64,000 nucleotides of DNA from the NCBI RefSeq assembly GCF_000725485.1, contig NZ_JOAG01000011.1, positions 62,001 through 126,000 of the forward strand, written 5' to 3'. This DNA is from Nonomuraea candida. Its GTDB lineage: Bacteria; Actinomycetota; Actinomycetes; Streptosporangiales; Streptosporangiaceae. Made by a program: the position numbers and the translations under genes. Under the pieces are notes generated by a model, which saw nothing but the letters and a program-made list of their open reading frames with translations, searched no databases and had not been told where the DNA came from. This document shows, piece by piece, positions 1-10,762 of this stretch. Every line of letters begins with the position of its first letter. Position 1 is the first letter of the stretch.

Positions 1-551
1 TCCTCCGACCGGTCGTAGTGGCCGGCCTCCTCCAGGCCGAAGGCGTACATGCCGAGCAGGTGCCCGAAGTGCGGGTCGTCCTCGCGCCAGGCGTTCAGGG
101 CCCCGCCGATCCGGTCGCGGAGCATGCGCGCGTCGCCGGTGAAGAAGTCGACCTGGTGCCCGGCGGCCAGCGCCAGGGCGTCGCGCGGGTACGCGACGGC
201 GATCTCGGCGAGCAGCGCCCCGCAGGTCAGGAAGTCGCCGCCGAGCAGCGCCCGCACGGCCGCCAGGTGCGCCCGCTCGCGGGGCGGCAGCGCGCTCTCG
301 TCGGTCCCGCGCAGGAACGCGCCGAACCGGGCCCGCGCCGCCCGCGCGTCCTCGGCCTCCGTGGTCAGCAGCCCCAGGTAGGCCGACAGGACGTTGCCCA
401 TCGGGAAGCCGGGCGACTCCGCCAGCGCGGCGGCCGCCTCGGTGTCGACCTCGGCCCGGAAGTGCAGCAGGGCGTCGATCGCCCGGTCGTAGTGCCGGAC
501 CGCGGCGGCGCTCGCGCCGGTCATCGCCAGTCCGTGCTGGTCGTGACTCAC
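1..551 (-). CDS. TPR-type protein, 3' end cut by window edge
   Basis: The first 183 codons are visible, starting MSHDQHGLAM; the gene runs off the left edge. The product is an alpha-helical, Ala/Leu-rich, soluble protein with helix pairs such as AAAVRHYDRAIDALLHFRAEV and GNVLSAYLGLLTTEAEDAR. It looks like the actinobacterial tetratricopeptide-repeat family related to TTC38; this assignment is from pattern memory. The GTG at 549-551 is preferred over the ATG at 522-524 because a TACAGT hexamer lies 6 nt upstream, as in the other leaderless genes here. No catalytic motif is seen, so the role is unknown. Confidence 0.7.
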   Translation of the reverse strand, partial: MSHDQHGLAMTGASAAAVRHYDRAIDALLHFRAEVDTEAAAALAESPGFPMGNVLSAYLGLLTTEAEDARAARARFGAFLRGTDESALPPRERAHLAAVRALLGGDFLTCGALLAEIAVAYPRDALALAAGHQVDFFTGDARMLRDRIGGALNAWREDDPHFGHLLGMYAFGLEEAGHYDRSE

Positions 552-557
552 TGACTC

Positions 558-563
558 ACTGTA
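558..563 (-). promoter_or_regulatory. -10 hexamer, leaderless TPR gene
   Basis: TACAGT on the minus strand, 6 nt before the GTG start at 551. No Shine-Dalgarno sequence intervenes, so transcription probably begins at the start codon. Confidence 0.5.
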
Positions 564-686
564 ACCAGGGACGTCCTTCCCGGCGGGCGTAACCGGGGAC
601 GTCGTGCCTGGCAGCGCGGTGCCGACGCCTAGAGCCGGGAATTGCGGGCACTCGGAGTTCTCCGGGAAGACCCCTTGGAGGAAACG

Positions 687-1508
687 GTGAATACTGCCCA
701 ACAGGCGGGATACGAGGCGAAGGCCGCGACGCGGCGGGCGACCCGCAGCCGTCCGATGGCCGTGCTGACCAGGGTCGGCCTGGCGTGCCGGGGCGTGCTG
801 TACGCGCTGATCGGCGTGGTGGCCCTGCAGATCGGCCTCGGCCAGGGCGCGGGCGGGGAGGCCGACAAGGCCGGCGCCATCACCACGCTGGCCGGGCTGC
901 CGTTCGGCCAGGCGCTGTTGTGGATCATGGTGGCGGGCTTCACGGCGCTGGCGCTGTGGCAGGCGTCCGAGGCGCTGCTCGGCGGCGGGAAGGCGCTGGA
1001 CAGGGCCGAGTCCGCCGCGCGGACCGTCGTGTACGTCCTGATCGTCTACACGCTGTGGAGCGTGATCACCTCCGGCGAGGCCACCTCCGACGACCAGAAG
1101 TCGCAGGACATCACGGGCAAGCTGCTCGACCTGCCGGGCGGCCCGCTGATCGTGGGCGCGGTCGGGCTCGGCCTGGCCGCGCTCGGCGTCTACTGGGTGC
1201 ACCGGGGCGTCACGAAGGGCTTCAGGGAGGAGCTCGACACCGGGCGCATGTCGCCGCGCGCCGCCACGGCCATGGACCGGCTCGGCGTCGGCGGGTACGT
1301 GGCCCGCGGGGCGATCGCCGGGCTGGCCGGCATCTTCGTCGGCTACGCGGCGATCACCCACGACGCGGACAAGGCGGGCGGCATCGACGCGACCCTCAGG
1401 CAGTTCGCCGAGACGCCCGCCGGGCCCTGGCTGCTCGTGGTGGTGGCGCTGGGAGTGCTGCTGTTCGCCGGCTACTGCTTCGGCGAGGCCCGCTGGCGCC
1501 GTACCTGA
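687..1508 (+). CDS. DUF1206 family integral membrane protein
   Basis: 273 residues, starting at a GTG preceded by GGAGGAAAC (from 677), which decides against an in-frame TTG at 642. The protein holds three related membrane units of about 70-80 residues, each with two hydrophobic helices. Each unit opens with a motif of the type RxGhxxRGhhYhhhG: LTRVGLACRGVLYALIG near residue 30, AESAARTVVYVLI near 110 and LGVGGYVARGAIAGLAG near 205. This triplicated layout is typical of DUF1206. Function is unknown. It is convergent with the glycerophosphodiesterase gene and looks monocistronic. Confidence 0.85.
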   Translation: MNTAQQAGYEAKAATRRATRSRPMAVLTRVGLACRGVLYALIGVVALQIGLGQGAGGEADKAGAITTLAGLPFGQALLWIMVAGFTALALWQASEALLGGGKALDRAESAARTVVYVLIVYTLWSVITSGEATSDDQKSQDITGKLLDLPGGPLIVGAVGLGLAALGVYWVHRGVTKGFREELDTGRMSPRAATAMDRLGVGGYVARGAIAGLAGIFVGYAAITHDADKAGGIDATLRQFAETPAGPWLLVVVALGVLLFAGYCFGEARWRRT

Positions 1509-1536
1509 CGGGCCGGCGCGAGCGAGCGCGGACCTG

Positions 1537-1608
1537 ACGACTCAGCGCGCGTGCGCGGCCACGACTCAGCGCGCGTGCGCGGCCACGACTCAGCGCGCGT
1601 GCGCGGCC
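1537..1608. repeat. 24-bp x3 tandem repeat across a stop codon
   Basis: Three exact, head-to-tail copies (1537-1560, 1561-1584, 1585-1608). On the minus strand each copy reads as the last codons of the phosphodiesterase gene (AAHAR-stop) plus the next bases. The unit is 8 codons, so every extra copy keeps frame and brings its own TGA. Confidence 0.95.
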
Positions 1609-2684
1609 ACGACGGCCCGGCCCATGGCCGGGTCGTCGCAGAACGCGCCGTCCACGCCCAGGTCGAGCAGGCGCGACAGCCAGCCCATCACGTTCCCCGC
1701 CGCCCGCGGGTAGGCGGGGCTCGCCGGGTCCCCCATCCGGTGGTCGGCGGGAAGCTGGGAGTTCTCGTTGCGGATCGTCCACACGTGCACGTCGAGCCCG
1801 CGGCGGTGGGCGTCGGCCACGAGCCGGGTCGGCCGGGTGGTCGCGCCGGAGGCGTCCACGGGCACCACGCGCCGGGTGTCCACGCCGATCCCGTCCGCGT
1901 AGCGCGCGACCTCGCGCAGCCCCTCCGGCGTCACCATGTCGTCATAGGTGCGCGTGCTGCCCGCGGCCACCCAGTCGTAGGGCGCGCCGCCGGACGTGAT
2001 GAGCTGGATCAGCGGCAGCCGCGTCCGGCCGCGCAGCTCGCGCAGGTTCGCCGTCTCGAACGACTGGATGTACGCCTTGCGCACCCGGTTGCGGTGCAGC
2101 ACGTCGAGCAGCGGCTCCTCCAGCGACAGGCCGATGGAGTCGAAGTACGTGGGGTGCTTGGTCTCGGGGTAGACGCCCACGCCGTGCTCCAGCGCCAGCC
2201 GCACGACCTCCTCGAACGTCGGGATCTCCGCCAGCCCGTCGAAGGCGGTGTTGCCGGGGCGCAGGTCGGGCACGCGCTCCTTGGCCCGCAGCGTCTTCAG
2301 CTCGGCCAGCGTGAAGTCCTCGGTGAACCAGCCGGTCACCGGCCGGCCGTCCACGGTCTTGGTGGTGCGCCGGCCGGCGAACTCGGGGCGCGCGGCCACG
2401 TCGGTGGTGCCGGAGATCTCGTTCTCGTGCCGGGCCACCAGCACGTGGTCCTTGGTGGAGACGAGGTCGGGCTCGATGTAGTCGGCGCCCATGGCGATGG
2501 CCGCCTCGTACGACAGCAGCGTGTGCTCGGGCCGGTGGGCGCTGGCGCCCCGGTGGGCGATCACGATGGGCTCCCGGGCACGGCGCTCGGCCGTGGCGGG
2601 AGTGGTCTGGGTCAGCACGACGGTGACCGTACCGCCGGCGAGGAGTGCGGACAGCACGGTCGCGATCAACCTGCGCATCGTCAT
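1590..2684 (-). CDS. secreted glycerophosphodiester phosphodiesterase (GlpQ/UgpQ type)
   Basis: 364 residues. A Sec signal peptide (MTMRRLIATVLSALLAGG, cleavage expected near residue 32) is followed by the GDPD TIM barrel: VIAHRGASAH with catalytic His44 and Arg45, YIEPDL with metal ligands Glu71 and Asp73, and ARHE with His86. The family hydrolyses glycerophosphodiesters to glycerol-3-phosphate and an alcohol, here outside the membrane. The start is the ATG at 2682-2684; a second ATG lies two codons downstream. The 3' end lies in the 24-bp repeat array. It follows the cholesterol-oxidase gene in the same direction after 110 bp, so it may be a distal member of that transcript. Confidence 0.9.
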   Translation of the reverse strand: MTMRRLIATVLSALLAGGTVTVVLTQTTPATAERRAREPIVIAHRGASAHRPEHTLLSYEAAIAMGADYIEPDLVSTKDHVLVARHENEISGTTDVAARPEFAGRRTTKTVDGRPVTGWFTEDFTLAELKTLRAKERVPDLRPGNTAFDGLAEIPTFEEVVRLALEHGVGVYPETKHPTYFDSIGLSLEEPLLDVLHRNRVRKAYIQSFETANLRELRGRTRLPLIQLITSGGAPYDWVAAGSTRTYDDMVTPEGLREVARYADGIGVDTRRVVPVDASGATTRPTRLVADAHRRGLDVHVWTIRNENSQLPADHRMGDPASPAYPRAAGNVMGWLSRLLDLGVDGAFCDDPAMGRAVVAAHAR

Positions 2685-2794
2685 GGGCGCACGGTAGACC
2701 GCCGAGGTGGACCGCGAGTTACGGGTGGGCGCACAGGGGTGAACGCCCGGTTTTTCGGTATCGGCGGGCACACTCCGGCGGTCCGCGCGCGGGG

Positions 2795-5015
<2,221 letters not shown>

Positions 5016-5019
<4 letters not shown>

Positions 5020-6095
5020 GGGCTGCTCCTTCCGAGCTTGCCGATCGCCGGGCGCAGCGGCACGTCCAGCGCGTCGTAGAGCCCAGGGCCGGCCTCCACG
5101 AGCCAGCCGACGGCTCCCACCAGGCGGCCCACGGCCGTGGCGTTGCCGCCCGCGGCGCGGTTGCCGCCCTCGTCGGTGGCCTCCACCGTGACCTCGATGC
5201 GCGGGCGGCCCTCGACGATCACGCGGTGCGCGCCCGCTCCGGAGGGCGGCAGCGGCCAGTCGGGCGCGCAGGACGGGTGGATGCGGGTGACGTGCTCGAC
5301 CACGATGGCGGGCCGCCCGCCGACGATCCCCTGCACCTCGAAGCGGGCCGCGCCCTGGGTGCCCGCCTCGAACACGCCCATCGACGCCGTGGTGACCGTG
5401 GTCGTGAGGGGGCGGCGGGCCACGCTCTCGCGGATCTCGTCGAGCTCGGCGCCGAGCGCCCTGGCCATCAGGCGCACCTGGCCGCCCCACACCATGGTGG
5501 GGACGGTCGGCGCGAGCATCGGCGGCTGGTAGTCCAGCGGATGGCCCATGCCGACCAGGTGGCGCACCGAGTCGGGCTGGTCGTAGGCGGAGTAGTCGAA
5601 GATCTCCTGGCAGCGTACGGCGTCCACGGTCGTGGCCAGCCCGCTGACCAGCAGCGGCAGCACGTCGTTGGCCCAGCCGGGATCGACGCCGGAGACGAAC
5701 AGGGAGCCGCCGCCCTCCGCGACCGCGGCCAGCACCCGCTCGCGCACCTCGGGCGGGGCCGAATGCCGGTCGTAGAGGGCGTACAGGGACGGGGTGACGA
5801 CCACGGCGCCGGCGCGGACGGCGCGCAGCACGTCGGCGAGGGCCTCGTCGGGGCGCAGGTCGCCGGAGGCGGCGTAGACGACGGCGCCGGGGCCCGCGGC
5901 CAGCGCCGCGTCCACGTCCGCGCTCGCCGCGACGCCGAGATGGTGGCCGAGCCCGGCCAGCTCGCCCGCGTCCCTGCCGACCTTGGCCGGGTCGGCGACG
6001 AGCACGGCGGCCAGCTTCAGCGACGGGCAGGCCGCGACGGCGCGGATGGCGGCGCGGCCGATGTTGCCGGTACCCCAGACGATCGTGGACACCAT
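5016..6095 (-). CDS. dihydrodipicolinate-reductase-like NAD(P)-dependent dehydrogenase
   Basis: 359 residues. The N-terminal Rossmann fold has VWGTGNIGRAAIRAV (6-20). Downstream motifs include VYAASGDLRPDE and VSGVDPGWANDVLPLLVSG, as seen in the DapB-like/2,4-diaminopentanoate dehydrogenase-like family common in mycobacteria and relatives. The substrate is unknown. It is first in a coupled three-gene operon with an AhpD-like protein and cholesterol oxidase, so a role in steroid or side-chain metabolism is inferred. A minus-strand TACGCT 6 nt upstream suggests a leaderless message, and a KstR2-type palindrome adjoins it. Confidence 0.85.
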
Positions 6096-6101
6096 GGGCG
6101 G

Positions 6102-6107
6102 AGCGTA
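6102..6107 (-). promoter_or_regulatory. -10 hexamer of the sterol operon
   Basis: TACGCT on the minus strand, 6 nt before the ATG at 6095. It shares its last base with the palindrome at 6107-6120, so a bound protein would block it. Confidence 0.5.
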
Positions 6108-6120
6108 GCAAGCGCTTGGT
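6107..6120. promoter_or_regulatory. KstR2-type operator palindrome
   Basis: AGCAAGCGCTTGGT matches the published mycobacterial KstR2 consensus AnCAAGnnCTTGnT at every fixed position; the core CAAGCGCTTG is a perfect 10-bp palindrome. It sits directly upstream of the -10 of the reductase/CMD/cholesterol oxidase operon. KstR2 is the TetR repressor of the cholesterol ring-degradation regulon. No kstR2 gene is visible in this window. Confidence 0.65.
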
Positions 6121-6335
6121 CAGGTGTATAGGGCCCGCCGGCCAGGCGTTCTCCGTGCTCGGAGCGGGATCTTGGACGAAAGGGAAGGGGCCGCTGAACG
6201 AGGAGGGACATGATGAAAGGCCCGCAATCCGGCCTCTTGTGTAGTCACTTTCTCACTTTTCGTGGCGGATACGGGCGGCGTCCGGCAAGCTGCTGTTCAC
6301 CAAGGGCGGTGGACCGAGCCGGACAGGTGAGGATC

Positions 6336-8423
6336 ATGAACATGGGTGGGCGGCACGCCGGGAATCTGCCGCCGGAGACGACCAGTCTGGTGGGCCGCCG
6401 CGGAGAACTCGCCCGGATCCGCCGGCTGTGCAGGGAATTCCGGATGGTGACGCTGACCGGGGTGGGCGGCGTCGGCAAGACCCGGCTGGCGCTGCGCGCC
6501 GCCGCCCTCATGCGCAAGGACTTCGGCGACGGCGCCTGGCTCGTGACGCTGTCGGCGCTGGACCAGGGGGCGCTGGTGCCGTACGCCATCGCCGAGTCGC
6601 TGCCCCTGGCCGACCGCTCCACCCGGCCGATGCTGGACGTGCTGGCCGAATATCTCGTCGACCGGCACGTCCTGCTGGTCCTCGACACCTGCGAGCACCT
6701 GGTCGAAGCCTGCGCCGGCACCGCGGAGGAGCTGCTGGTCGCCGCACCTGGCCTGTCGATCCTGGCCACCAGCCGCCGGCCGCTCGGCGTGCCCGACGAG
6801 CAGGTGCTGATCATCGACCCGCTGCCCGTGCCCGACGGCCGCGGCGAGGGGCGCCAGGAGGCCGTGGCGCTGCTCGCCGAGCGCACCGCCCGCTCCGTGC
6901 CCGGCTTCACCGTCACCGACGGCAACCGCGCCGACCTGGCCCGCCTGTGCCGCCGCCTGGAGGGGCTGCCGCTGGCGATCGAGCTGGCCGCGGCCCGGCT
7001 GCGCGAGCTGCCCGCCGCCGAGCTGTGCGAGCGGCTCGACGACCGCTTCGCCATGCTGGGCGACACCGAGGCCGCGGTGGCCGCCGCCGACCCGCCCTGG
7101 CACCAGGCGCTGCGCACCGCGATCGGGTGGAGCCACCAGCTCTGCACCCCCGAGGAGCGGCTGCTGTGGGCGCGGACGTCGGTGTTCGCCGGCAGCTTCG
7201 ACGGCGTCGCCGCCGCGCGGGTCTGCGCCGACGCGCTGCTGCCCGCCGAGGTCATTCCCGGGCTGCTGGCCGGGCTGGTGGACAAGTCGATCCTCATCTG
7301 GTCGCCCACCGGCGGCGGCGAGCGCTACCGCATGCTGGACACCATCCGCGAGTACGGCGCCATCTGGCTGGCCGCCCTGGGCGAGCAGGAGGGCCTGCGC
7401 CGCCGGCACCGCGACTACTACCTGGCCATGGCCCGCCGCGGCGACGCCGCCTGGTTCGGGCCCGACCAGGTCTCCTGGAACGACCGCACCACCGCCGAGC
7501 ACGACAACCTGCGCACCGCGCTCGACTTCTCCCTCGCCAACCCCGCCGACCACACCGCGCTGGAGCTGGCCGCGGCGCTGTGGTTCTTCTGGTATCCGTG
7601 CGGCTTCCTGCGGGAGGGCCAGCACTACCTGGAGCGCGCGCTGGCCTGCGACACCGAGCCGGGCGTCGTGCGCAACCGCGCCCTGTGGGTGTGCAGCCTG
7701 ACCCTCATGGTGCAGGGCGACCCGACCGCCGGCATGGCCTGGGCCGCCGAGTGCGCGGGCGTCGCCGAGCAGCTCGGCGACACCTCCGCCGCGCTCGCCG
7801 CGCAGGCCATGGTCATGGCCGCGGCCACCATCAGGGGCGACCTGGCGCTGGCGCTGGCGCTGGCCGACAGCCTGCTGGCCGTGCACCGGCCCGAGCACGG
7901 GCTCACCCTGCCCACGCTGCTGGCCCGTCTGTGCCAGAGCCACGTGCACACCGCCCAGGGTCGCGTCGAGGACGCCGTCAAGGCGCTGGAGGAGATGTGC
8001 GCCGAGTGCGACAAGCACGGGGAGCGCTGGATGCGCGCCTACGCCGACCTCTTCCGCGCCCAGGCGGAGCTGTCGCTGGGCCGCAACGAGGCGGCGCAGC
8101 GGTACGCCAGGTCGGCGCTGGAGATCAAGCACCGCCTGCACGACAGCATCGGCATCGCCCTGGCCCTCGACGTGCTGGCCTGCGCCGCGGCCGCCGCCGG
8201 TCAGGGCGAGCCGGCCGCGCGCCTGCTGGGGCTGGCCCAGCAGGTGTGGGAGACGATCGGGCGGGCGCAGATCGGCATCCGGGAGTGGGTCAGCGCCCGG
8301 GAGGAGAGCGAGCGGCTGGCGCGCGCGGCGATCGGCGACCGCGCCTTCCAGGCGGCCTTCCGCGCCGGGTACGAGACCGCGCTGGACACCGGCATCGCCC
8401 GCGTCCTCGACGCCGGCCTCTGA
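6336..8423 (+). CDS. STAND/LuxR-type regulator ATPase lacking a DNA-binding domain
   Basis: 695 residues. The conserved opening NLPPETTSLVGRRGELARI is followed by a P-loop GVGGVGKT (42-49), a Walker B-like LLVLDTCEH (about 113-121), ATSRRPLG, the GLPLAIELAAARL motif of NB-ARC/AfsR-type ATPases, and a C-terminal TPR-like helical region (about 430-690). Relatives usually carry an N-terminal BTAD or C-terminal LuxR helix-turn-helix; here the protein stops after DTGIARVLDAGL with neither. The ATG at 6336 is chosen for GGTGAGG at 6326 and for family length. An ATG at 6210 with AGGAGGG is an alternative that would add 42 unconserved residues. Confidence 0.8.
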   Translation: MNMGGRHAGNLPPETTSLVGRRGELARIRRLCREFRMVTLTGVGGVGKTRLALRAAALMRKDFGDGAWLVTLSALDQGALVPYAIAESLPLADRSTRPMLDVLAEYLVDRHVLLVLDTCEHLVEACAGTAEELLVAAPGLSILATSRRPLGVPDEQVLIIDPLPVPDGRGEGRQEAVALLAERTARSVPGFTVTDGNRADLARLCRRLEGLPLAIELAAARLRELPAAELCERLDDRFAMLGDTEAAVAAADPPWHQALRTAIGWSHQLCTPEERLLWARTSVFAGSFDGVAAARVCADALLPAEVIPGLLAGLVDKSILIWSPTGGGERYRMLDTIREYGAIWLAALGEQEGLRRRHRDYYLAMARRGDAAWFGPDQVSWNDRTTAEHDNLRTALDFSLANPADHTALELAAALWFFWYPCGFLREGQHYLERALACDTEPGVVRNRALWVCSLTLMVQGDPTAGMAWAAECAGVAEQLGDTSAALAAQAMVMAAATIRGDLALALALADSLLAVHRPEHGLTLPTLLARLCQSHVHTAQGRVEDAVKALEEMCAECDKHGERWMRAYADLFRAQAELSLGRNEAAQRYARSALEIKHRLHDSIGIALALDVLACAAAAAGQGEPAARLLGLAQQVWETIGRAQIGIREWVSAREESERLARAAIGDRAFQAAFRAGYETALDTGIARVLDAGL

Positions 8424-8429
8424 CAGTCG

Positions 8430-9875
8430 TCAGGCGGGGGTGACCCGCGCGGCCGTGCTGAAGAGGAGGGGCTCCGCGCCAGGGCGGCAGACGAGCTGCA
8501 GGCCGACCGGCAGGCCGGCCACCGTGCCGGCGGGCACGGTCAGCGCCGGGAGCCCGAACACGTTCCACGGGCTGGTCAGCGCGAGCAGCGCGGGACGCAC
8601 CGCGACCGGCCGGCCGGCCACCTCGATCTCACGGCGGTCCAGCGGCGGCGCGACGATCGGCACGGTGGGCAGCGCGATCACGTCGTGCCCGCCGAACAGC
8701 GCCGCCACCGCCCCGGCCAGCCGCTCCCTGGCCCGCAGGGCGCGCACGTACCGCCAGCCGGGCAGCTCGGCGGCGGCGCGCAGCCGCTCCAGCACCTCGG
8801 GGTCGAACAGCTCGGGCGCCCGCGCCAGCCGCTCCGCGTGCACCTCGGCCGTCTCGCAGCTCTGCACCGCCAGGTACGTCTCCCGCACCTCCTCGCCGAA
8901 CCCCTCGGGCAGCCGCACCTCCGCCACCTCGCCCAGCAGGGCCCGCACGGTGTCCACCACCCGCCGGTCCCCGTCGAACAGGCACCCCGGATCCAGCCAG
9001 GCCACCCGCACCGGCCCGCCCGCCTCCCCGCCGGGCCCGCCCGCCTCTCCGCCAGGCCCGCCGGGCGAGCCCGCCTCTCCGGCCGTTCCGGTCGTGTCCC
9101 GGGCCGGCGCGGGCCCGGGACCGCCGGGCACGGCGCCGGACGTCAGGCAGTGGTAGGCGAGCAGGCAGTCCGCCGCCCCGCCGGCCAGGACGCCCACGTG
9201 GTCGAGGCTGCGCGACAGCGGGAACACCCCGTCCGCCGGGATCGCCCCGTACGCGGGCTTGAACCCCGCCACCCCGCACAGCGCGGCCGGGATGCGCACC
9301 GAGCCGCCCGTGTCCGTGCCGATCGCCAGCGGGACGACGCCCGCCGCCACGGCCGCCGCGCTGCCGCCGCTGGAGCCGCCCGACATGCGCCCGGTGTCCC
9401 GGGGGTTGCGCGAGGGCCCGTTGGCGGAGCGGTCGCCGGTGGGCCCGTACGCGAACTCGTGCGTCGTCGTCTTGCCCACGATCACCGCGCCGGCCGCGCG
9501 CAACCGGGTGACGCACACGGCGTCGGCGTCCGGGACGTGGCCGGCGAAGTGGCGCGAGCCCATGGTCGCGGGCAGCCCCGCCACGTCGATCAGGTCCTTC
9601 ACCGCGACCGGCAGCCCGTGCAGCGGCCCCCGGTCGACGCCCGCGGCCAGCTCGGCGTCCGCCCGGCGGGCCGCCGCCAGCGCGCCGGCCGCGTCCACGG
9701 TGACGAACGCGTTCAGCGCCGGGTCGAGCGCCGCCGCGGCGTCGAGCGCCCGCTCGGCGAGGCCGGTGGCGGTCGCCCGCCCGTCGCGCAGGTCCCGGGC
9801 GAGCCCGGCGAGGGTGCGGCCGGCGAAGGGCCCGGGGGAGAGGTGGCCGGAGGAGGAGCGGGGGGTCAGCGGCAT
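8430..9875 (-). CDS. amidase signature family hydrolase
   Basis: 481 residues with the Ser-cisSer-Lys triad of the amidase signature family: Lys93 in LPVAVKDLIDV, the Gly/Ser loop MSGGSSGGSAAAVAAG (164-179), and nucleophile Ser192 in GTDTGGSVRIPAALCG. It hydrolyses a carboxamide or related C-N bond; the substrate cannot be read from sequence. A Gly/Pro/Glu-rich low-complexity insert of about 35 residues (EAGSPGGPGGEAGGPGGEA) interrupts the domain near residue 260. It lies 89 bp downstream of the GluD-type permease gene and may be the last gene of that operon, suggesting an amide-type nitrogen source. It ends 6 bp from the convergent ATPase gene. Confidence 0.88.
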   Translation of the reverse strand: MPLTPRSSSGHLSPGPFAGRTLAGLARDLRDGRATATGLAERALDAAAALDPALNAFVTVDAAGALAAARRADAELAAGVDRGPLHGLPVAVKDLIDVAGLPATMGSRHFAGHVPDADAVCVTRLRAAGAVIVGKTTTHEFAYGPTGDRSANGPSRNPRDTGRMSGGSSGGSAAAVAAGVVPLAIGTDTGGSVRIPAALCGVAGFKPAYGAIPADGVFPLSRSLDHVGVLAGGAADCLLAYHCLTSGAVPGGPGPAPARDTTGTAGEAGSPGGPGGEAGGPGGEAGGPVRVAWLDPGCLFDGDRRVVDTVRALLGEVAEVRLPEGFGEEVRETYLAVQSCETAEVHAERLARAPELFDPEVLERLRAAAELPGWRYVRALRARERLAGAVAALFGGHDVIALPTVPIVAPPLDRREIEVAGRPVAVRPALLALTSPWNVFGLPALTVPAGTVAGLPVGLQLVCRPGAEPLLFSTAARVTPA

Positions 9876-9964
9876 GGTGCTCTTTCTACCGTATCGACCC
9901 GCGGGCGCCCGCCCAGGCCGATGGCCCCTCGGGCGCCCAGGCCGGCCGGTCCGCGGGCGCCGGG

Positions 9965-10762
9965 TCAGGACGACTGGCCCAGGCGGTGGGCCAGGCGGTC
10001 CAGCGCGAGGTTGATCACGATGAAGATGCCCGCGATGAGGATCGCCGCGGGGATCACGTTGGAGAAGTTGGCCGCGATCCCGTTCAGCCCCCGGTCCACC
10101 AGCTCGTCGTAGCCCACGATCAGGCCCAGGGCCGAGTCCTTCAGCAGCACGATGAACTGGCTGACCAGCGCGGGCAGCATGGCCTTGACGGCCTGCGGCA
10201 GCAGCACCAGCCGCAGCACCTGCCCCTTGCGCATGCCGACCGCGTACGCCGCCTCCCGCTGCCCCTTCGGCAGGCTCAGCACCCCGGCCCGGAGGATCTC
10301 CGCGATCACCGACCCGTTGTAGAGGGTCAGCCCGAACACCACGGCGGCGAAGGCCGAGATGTTCACCCCGATCAGCACGTACGACCCGAAGAAGGCGAAG
10401 AAGATCAGCAGCAGCAGCGGCACGGACCGGAAGAACTCCACCACGGCCGCCGCCGGCAGCCGGATCCACCGGTGCTCCGACAGCCGGGCGACGGCGAACA
10501 CGATCCCGAACAGGGCGGCCAGCACCACCCCGGCGACGGCCGCGGACAGCGTCCCGGCCAGGCCGGGCAGGATGAATGTGGCCCACACGTCGCCGCGCAG
10601 CAGCGGCGTCCACTTCTCGGCCGCCCACTGGCCCTTGTCGTCGAAGCGCACGTAGACGAAGGCCGCCACCGCCAGCAGCGCGGCCGCCACCACGACCGTC
10701 AGCAGCCGGTTGCGCCGCACGCCGCGCGGCCCCGGGGCCTCGTACAGGTTGGCGTAGCTCAT
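9965..10762 (-). CDS. gluD: amino-acid ABC transporter permease (GluD/HisM type)
   Basis: 265 residues: a short cytoplasmic N-terminus, one early TM helix (LLTVVVAAALLAVAAFVYV), a periplasmic loop, then the permease core with TM helices and the EAA-like loop (QREAAYAVGMRKGQVLRLVLLPQA). This is the polar amino-acid uptake (HisMQ) family. The ATG overlaps the stop of the upstream permease gene (10759-10762), so the two subunits are coupled. It pairs with the permease at 10759-11427, the binding protein and the ATPase in the order A-B-C-D, as in the gluABCD operons of Corynebacterium and Streptomyces. Glutamate as substrate is inferred from that order only. Confidence 0.85.
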   Translation of the reverse strand: MSYANLYEAPGPRGVRRNRLLTVVVAAALLAVAAFVYVRFDDKGQWAAEKWTPLLRGDVWATFILPGLAGTLSAAVAGVVLAALFGIVFAVARLSEHRWIRLPAAAVVEFFRSVPLLLLIFFAFFGSYVLIGVNISAFAAVVFGLTLYNGSVIAEILRAGVLSLPKGQREAAYAVGMRKGQVLRLVLLPQAVKAMLPALVSQFIVLLKDSALGLIVGYDELVDRGLNGIAANFSNVIPAAILIAGIFIVINLALDRLAHRLGQSS

